A stretch of 10,372 nt of DNA from Ruminococcus sp. UBA4275 (lineage in GTDB: Bacteria; Bacillota; Clostridia; Oscillospirales; Ruminococcaceae). The notes beneath the pieces were generated by a model. That model was not told the DNA's origin. It was given only the letters and a program-made list of their open reading frames with translations, and ran no database searches. This document shows, piece after piece, positions 7,156 through 10,372 of this stretch. The first letter of the stretch is position 1. Each line of letters starts with the position of its first letter. Where the stretch lies: assembly GCA_002395085.1 (NCBI GenBank), contig DGVV01000029.1, positions 1 to 10,372 of the forward strand, given 5' to 3'. The position numbers and the translations under genes are program-made.

Positions 7156-10059
7156 TCACCCCACGATGGTAACAGTCGCGGAGACGGGGCGGTTTTCGGG
7201 GTGGAGCAATTCCAGCGGCTGCAATGCGATATTCGGAACGCCCGCGGGATCGAAATAGATCTGCCGGATGCGCGTATGCCGGCAGGGGTCATAGAGAGGA
7301 TCTTTGCTGTAACTGCCGCATTTGCCGTCGATATGCGACATCGGACGTGCGTGGTAGACAATCAGTGTATTGCCGTACTCATCCACAACAAAGGAATTGT
7401 GGCCGGGGCCGGATTCATCGCTGAGGTCTGCGGTGCTGAGAACGGGCGATGTGATTTTTTTCCAGTTTTTGGTGTTCATGAGGTCAGCGTCTTCATTTGC
7501 CTCCAGCCGCCCGACGCAGTATTCCGAACCTGTGCCGGATGCCGAGAAGAACACATATACCTTGCCGCCGTTCTTGATGACGGCAGGGCCTTCGTTGACG
7601 CGGTTGTTGACCTTTTCCCAGTCATATTCGGGCTTGGTCAGCAGAATGGGCTTAGAGATGAGTTTCCACGGTTCTGCGGGATCAATCTCCGCCATAAAGA
7701 GGGAGGAATCGCCCTTGATCTCCGCCCATATCACATAATGTCTGCCGCCGTTCTCGAAATAGGTCATATCAAGGGAGAAGCCCGCGAAGGATTCGGTATC
7801 GCCGGCAGATGCCTGCATCTGACCGCATTCTGTCCAGTTTCCGGTCATGGGGTCGCCGTCACATTTGAGGACATAGGGGCGGATTGCCCAGACATTGCTG
7901 CTTGCGCCGGCGGCGAAGAAGATATACCATGTGCCGCCGATGCAGTGCATTTCGGGCGCCCAGATGTGCTTTGCCATGATGCCGCTTGGATGCGCCGTCC
8001 AGACGGTTTTTTCTTCAGCGTCTGACAGCCCCGCAACGGTATCGCTGCTGCGGAGAATGATGCGGTCATAGCCCTTGTCCACGCTGCCGTAGGCGGGATA
8101 GGAAGCCGTGAAATAGTATGTGCCGTTTTCACCGCGCACAACGTAAGGGTCTGCGCGTTCTTTGATGAAGGGATCGGCGTAATCCGCGGCGAGTACCGTG
8201 CCGGGAATTTTATACGTGCCTGGCTCTGCGGTATTGATCGAGGCGAGTGTTGCTTCATCCCAATGCACGGCGATTTCCATACTGCCGCCGTCGCTGTACA
8301 GCGCGGTGACGGTCTCCGGCATGGTGATGCTGCCGCCCTGTTCCGCGAAGACATTGACAGGCTTGAGACCGATATTGTAGGGATGTGCCGAACTGCTTGG
8401 GAATGCACCGGTCAGTGCGCTGTACTGTTCGCCGGTGATCGGGATGACATAGCCGTGGCGCGGGGTGAAATCAAAGCTGTAGTCATTGCGCGAAACGGTG
8501 GTGAAATTGTCGAGGTCATTGGTTTTCTGCATGACATAGTAGCCGTTTCCGTAGGCGTCGGACATCAGCAGCCATTCATCCTTGCCGATGAGCTTGTAGA
8601 TATTCGGGCCTTCCACGCCGAGATTGCCCTCAGAGATTTTGTGATCTTCCGTATACGGGCCGGAAGCGTGCGCAGCTTTTGCAAGGAAGATGCCCTTGGT
8701 GGTTTCGTCCTTGTAGTACATATAGTATGTGCCGTTCACGAAGATGATGTCGGAGTCAATCGCATCGTGGCCGCTTTTCGGTGCAAGGAGGATCTCCGGC
8801 GCGGTATCGAGCTTTTTGAGGTCTTTGCTGTATGCGTAATACATAATGGTGCGGTCGTCTGTGCCGGGTACACGCGCCGCGAAATAGATCATGTAGGATT
8901 CCTTTTCGGGATCGTAGATTGCCTGCGGCGCCCATGCGCGGTCAGCGTTCATCATATTGGGATATTTGTTTGCAATCTCAATGAGGGATTCATCGAACCA
9001 GTGAACGAGATCAGTGGATTTGGCGGAGATGAGATTGCGGTTGCTGTTCCAGCCGAGGGAGGATTTCATATCGGTGGCAAGCAGATGATAGAGACCGTCC
9101 TCACCCTTGAAGATATAGGGGTCGCGGATGCAGCCCGTGCCGACCGACGACTGCCAGACTGCCTTGCCGCCGTTGAGGGCGGTGAAGTGGTAGCCGTCGC
9201 GGGAGATGGCGTAGGAGAGGCGCTCCTGATCGGGCGCATTGCCGAGGAAATATGCAAACAGGTAGGCGACTTCTGTTTCGTCATAGGGAATCTCGCAGAA
9301 GGCGGGTGCATCGCCCTGCCCGCCCAGCAGGAAGTTCATGAGATAAGCGGTGTCCGTGCGGCTGACCGCACCGTCTGCATTGAGATCTGCGATCTGGGCT
9401 GTCACGCTGTCAAATCCGCCGCGGATGCCCTGTTTCAGCAGCGAGAGGTCACGCGCATCGAGCTGCCTGTCGGCGTTGAGGTCGCCGCGCAGGAAGGTGT
9501 ATTTGTTCCCCGCAGGCCGGATGTAGAATTTCTGACCCTCGCCGCCCCAGTAATCGTACTGTGCGATGTTTGCGCCGTCCTCATAGCTGATGTCCCAGAC
9601 ATCGAGGGAGGCATTGCCGCTGCTTTTTGCACGGATGCAGTAGGCGTCATCGACGCGGGTGAGGGTAAAGCGCTGGGATGCCGCGCCGGTATATTCGCTG
9701 AGGGAGACATTGCTGCCGTTGGTGCTGTCTCCGCTTTCAACGGTCAGTGCGAGGGCGGGGTCTGCGGCAGAGAGGAAGGCGCAGCAGCCGTCGCCGGTGC
9801 TGATGATCTGCCACTGCTGCGAAGATTCGCCGTTTGGTGACCACTGTGCGGCGTTGCCGTCTGCTTCGGCGGTGATGAGTTTGCCGCTGAGCCGCGACAT
9901 GACAGTATAGGTTGCTCCGCTGATGACTCTGCCGGCGGTATCGGCGTATTCGGCAGTGAACTGTGCAGCGGATGCCTGTTCTGCCTGCGGGAATGTGCCG
10001 GCGGAGAGTGCCGTCAGCACGGCAGCAGAGAGTGCTGCGAATGTACGTTTTGTTTTCAT
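7156..10059 (-). CDS. Secreted bimodular GH43 enzyme with lectin domain and internal dockerin
   Basis: A 967-residue secreted glycosidase. A signal peptide (likely cleavage after ASA at residue 31) precedes a beta-trefoil ricin/CBM13-type lectin domain (about 44-185) with Q-x-W/F motifs at 81-83, 129-131 and 176-178. A dockerin follows (193-236). The first GH43 domain (about 258-552) has candidate catalytic D313 (IRDP), D435 (AIDSD) and E483 (VEGP). A bacterial Ig-like domain (about 562-622) leads to a second GH43 domain (about 627-955) with D637 (RADP), D764 (FSLD), E823 (NEGP) and the GPGHNSF motif at 884-890. GH43 enzymes are inverting five-bladed beta-propellers that act on arabinofuranosides or xylosides, so arabinoxylan or arabinan side chains are likely substrates. 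The dockerin would place it in a cellulosome. The ATG at 10059 has AAAGAGGT 10 nt upstream. It is convergent with the operon and has its own promoter. Confidence 0.95.
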   Translation of the reverse strand: MKTKRTFAALSAAVLTALSAGTFPQAEQASAAQFTAEYADTAGRVISGATYTVMSRLSGKLITAEADGNAAQWSPNGESSQQWQIISTGDGCCAFLSAADPALALTVESGDSTNGSNVSLSEYTGAASQRFTLTRVDDAYCIRAKSSGNASLDVWDISYEDGANIAQYDYWGGEGQKFYIRPAGNKYTFLRGDLNADRQLDARDLSLLKQGIRGGFDSVTAQIADLNADGAVSRTDTAYLMNFLLGGQGDAPAFCEIPYDETEVAYLFAYFLGNAPDQERLSYAISRDGYHFTALNGGKAVWQSSVGTGCIRDPYIFKGEDGLYHLLATDMKSSLGWNSNRNLISAKSTDLVHWFDESLIEIANKYPNMMNADRAWAPQAIYDPEKESYMIYFAARVPGTDDRTIMYYAYSKDLKKLDTAPEILLAPKSGHDAIDSDIIFVNGTYYMYYKDETTKGIFLAKAAHASGPYTEDHKISEGNLGVEGPNIYKLIGKDEWLLMSDAYGNGYYVMQKTNDLDNFTTVSRNDYSFDFTPRHGYVIPITGEQYSALTGAFPSSSAHPYNIGLKPVNVFAEQGGSITMPETVTALYSDGGSMEIAVHWDEATLASINTAEPGTYKIPGTVLAADYADPFIKERADPYVVRGENGTYYFTASYPAYGSVDKGYDRIILRSSDTVAGLSDAEEKTVWTAHPSGIMAKHIWAPEMHCIGGTWYIFFAAGASSNVWAIRPYVLKCDGDPMTGNWTECGQMQASAGDTESFAGFSLDMTYFENGGRHYVIWAEIKGDSSLFMAEIDPAEPWKLISKPILLTKPEYDWEKVNNRVNEGPAVIKNGGKVYVFFSASGTGSEYCVGRLEANEDADLMNTKNWKKITSPVLSTADLSDESGPGHNSFVVDEYGNTLIVYHARPMSHIDGKCGSYSKDPLYDPCRHTRIRQIYFDPAGVPNIALQPLELLHPENRPVSATVTIVG
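9310..9492 (-). other. Internal dockerin of the GH43 enzyme
   Basis: Residues 190-250 carry two calcium loops: DLNADRQLDARD (193-204) and DLNADGAVSRTD (225-236), each followed by a Leu-rich helix. Loop 1 has Arg where Gly is standard at position 6, which may weaken calcium binding. Positions 10 and 11 are AR and RT, unlike IS and MW in the giant protein's dockerin. It sits between the lectin domain and the first catalytic domain. Confidence 0.9.
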
Positions 10060-10069
10060 AATTCTCTAT

Positions 10070-10077
10070 ACCTCTTT
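10070..10077 (-). promoter_or_regulatory. Ribosome binding site of the GH43 gene
   Basis: On the minus strand AAAGAGGT lies 10 nt before the ATG at 10059 and supports that start, which also opens the signal peptide. Confidence 0.7.
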
Positions 10078-10134
10078 GCAATGCGGAAAGCTTCTGGGAT
10101 GCGTGTTCCTGTTCGGCGGATGCCGGTTGCTTTT

Positions 10135-10163
10135 ATCATACCATATTTTCCGCGAAAGAACAA
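10135..10163 (-). promoter_or_regulatory. Sigma-A type promoter of the GH43 gene
   Basis: On the minus strand TATGAT (10140-10135) preceded by TGG forms an extended -10 box. TTGTTC (10163-10158) lies 17 nt upstream as a poor -35 box, matching only the TTG. Transcription would start near 10128, giving a leader of about 70 nt. A weak -35 with an operator-like repeat directly upstream fits an activator-dependent promoter. Confidence 0.6.
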
Positions 10164-10168
10164 TGCTG

Positions 10169-10199
10169 TTTTGCACCGATTTTGTGCAAAAATTTGCAC
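10169..10199. promoter_or_regulatory. Three-copy TTTGCAC operator-like motif
   Basis: TTTTGCAC (10169-10176) and GTGCAAAA (10184-10191) form a perfect 8-bp inverted repeat with a 7-nt spacer. A third half-site, TTTGCAC, follows at 10193-10199. The block starts 5 nt upstream of the -35 box, about -41 to -71 from the predicted start site, a classic activator position. The direct copies are about 23 nt apart. No regulator gene is in the window. Confidence 0.55.
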
Positions 10200-10255
10200 G
10201 GCGGCGGGGAGCCCCCGCTTCAGTCTGTAGATAAAGTGTCTCCGACGGTTTTATA

Positions 10256-10317
10256 TTGAGGGCGCCGCCCTCAAACTCCCGCTTAAGGGCTGCTAGCCCT
10301 TAAGAATCCCTTATTTT
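10256..10317 (-). repeat. Second hairpin-rich intergenic repeat
   Basis: It contains TTGAGGGC/GCCCTCAA (10256-10274, loop GCC) and a 9-bp stem CTTAAGGGC/GCCCTTAAG (10282-10304, loop TGCTA). On the minus strand it opens with AAAATAAGG (10317-10309), the same opening as the element at 6897. With that element it brackets the GH43 gene in inverted orientation. The hairpin bodies have diverged in sequence while keeping a similar layout. Confidence 0.6.
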
Positions 10318-10372
10318 GTGAACCTAGAATTTCAACGAATTTACATTACTTTTCTTATAATGGGATTCCAAA
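10318..10372. repeat. AT-rich end of window with short repeat copy 2
   Basis: It contains TTACAT (10341-10346) and ATAATGGGATTC (10357-10368), resembling 7122-7151. A TATAAT at 10356-10361 has no -35 at proper spacing and overlaps the repeat, so it is not called a promoter. I see no gene here. Confidence 0.35.

Noticed and set aside
8263..9840. Long plus-strand open frame (525 codons) opposite the GH43 gene
   Set aside because: The minus strand here encodes recognisable lectin, dockerin and GH43 domains. The plus-strand translation shows no domain or signal peptide, so it is a shadow.
9923..10234. Plus-strand open frame over the GH43 start and promoter
   Set aside because: It covers the antisense of a signal peptide and a promoter region and has no supporting motif.
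10318..10350. Possible ECF-type promoter (TGTAAA on the minus strand) upstream of the GH43 gene
   Set aside because: It matches TGTAAC only partly, the -10 is poor, and it lies about 290 nt upstream behind hairpin repeats, so a link between the sigma factor and the GH43 gene is not supported.
10356..10361. Perfect TATAAT near the right edge
   Set aside because: No -35 box is found at 16-18 nt, it overlaps the short repeat, and no downstream gene is visible in the window.

Overview
The window looks like chromosomal DNA of a fibre-degrading, cellulosome-type Firmicute, most likely Ruminococcus or a close relative in the Oscillospiraceae. The reasons are two secreted proteins with type I-like dockerin repeats, strong AGGAGG-type ribosome binding sites, an ECF sigma/anti-sigma pair coupled to a secreted dockerin protein, and hairpin-rich intergenic repeats. 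Base composition is moderately GC-rich, with AT-rich intergenic gaps. Species cannot be fixed from the sequence alone.

Layout: positions 1-176 hold the edge of an intergenic repeat (1-25), a sigma-A type promoter (47-75) and a possible ECF-type promoter (101-127). A tightly packed plus-strand operon follows: an ECF sigma factor (177-731), a single-pass membrane protein in the anti-sigma position (728-1825, 4-nt overlap) and a 1632-residue secreted protein (1841-6739). That protein carries an internal dockerin and about eight degenerate copies of a module I do not recognise. A strong hairpin terminator closes the operon (6771-6808). Positions 6809-7155 are non-coding, with an AT-rich stretch and then a hairpin-dense intergenic repeat. 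On the minus strand, convergent with the operon, is a 967-residue secreted enzyme (10059-7156) with a beta-trefoil lectin domain, an internal dockerin, a GH43 domain, an Ig-like linker and a second GH43 domain. Its promoter region (10070-10199) has a three-copy TTTGCAC operator-like motif. A second hairpin repeat (10256-10317) lies beyond it.

How the parts may work together: the most striking observation is that the C-terminal, presumably extracellular, domain of the anti-sigma-position protein resembles the module repeated in the giant protein encoded 15 nt downstream (DG-x-L-x-V, then QP, then YE-x-x-L, then LPEIR-x-M). This parallels the known logic of Clostridium thermocellum SigI/RsgI systems, where the anti-sigma factor displays the same kind of binding module as the enzymes it controls. 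Here the module is unfamiliar and the sigma factor is ECF-type. The inferred system is a surface sensor and a cohesin-docked giant protein that recognise the same ligand or each other, next to an arabinose/xylose-releasing GH43 enzyme that also docks onto a scaffold. The shared-module observation is visible in the sequence; the signalling model is inference.
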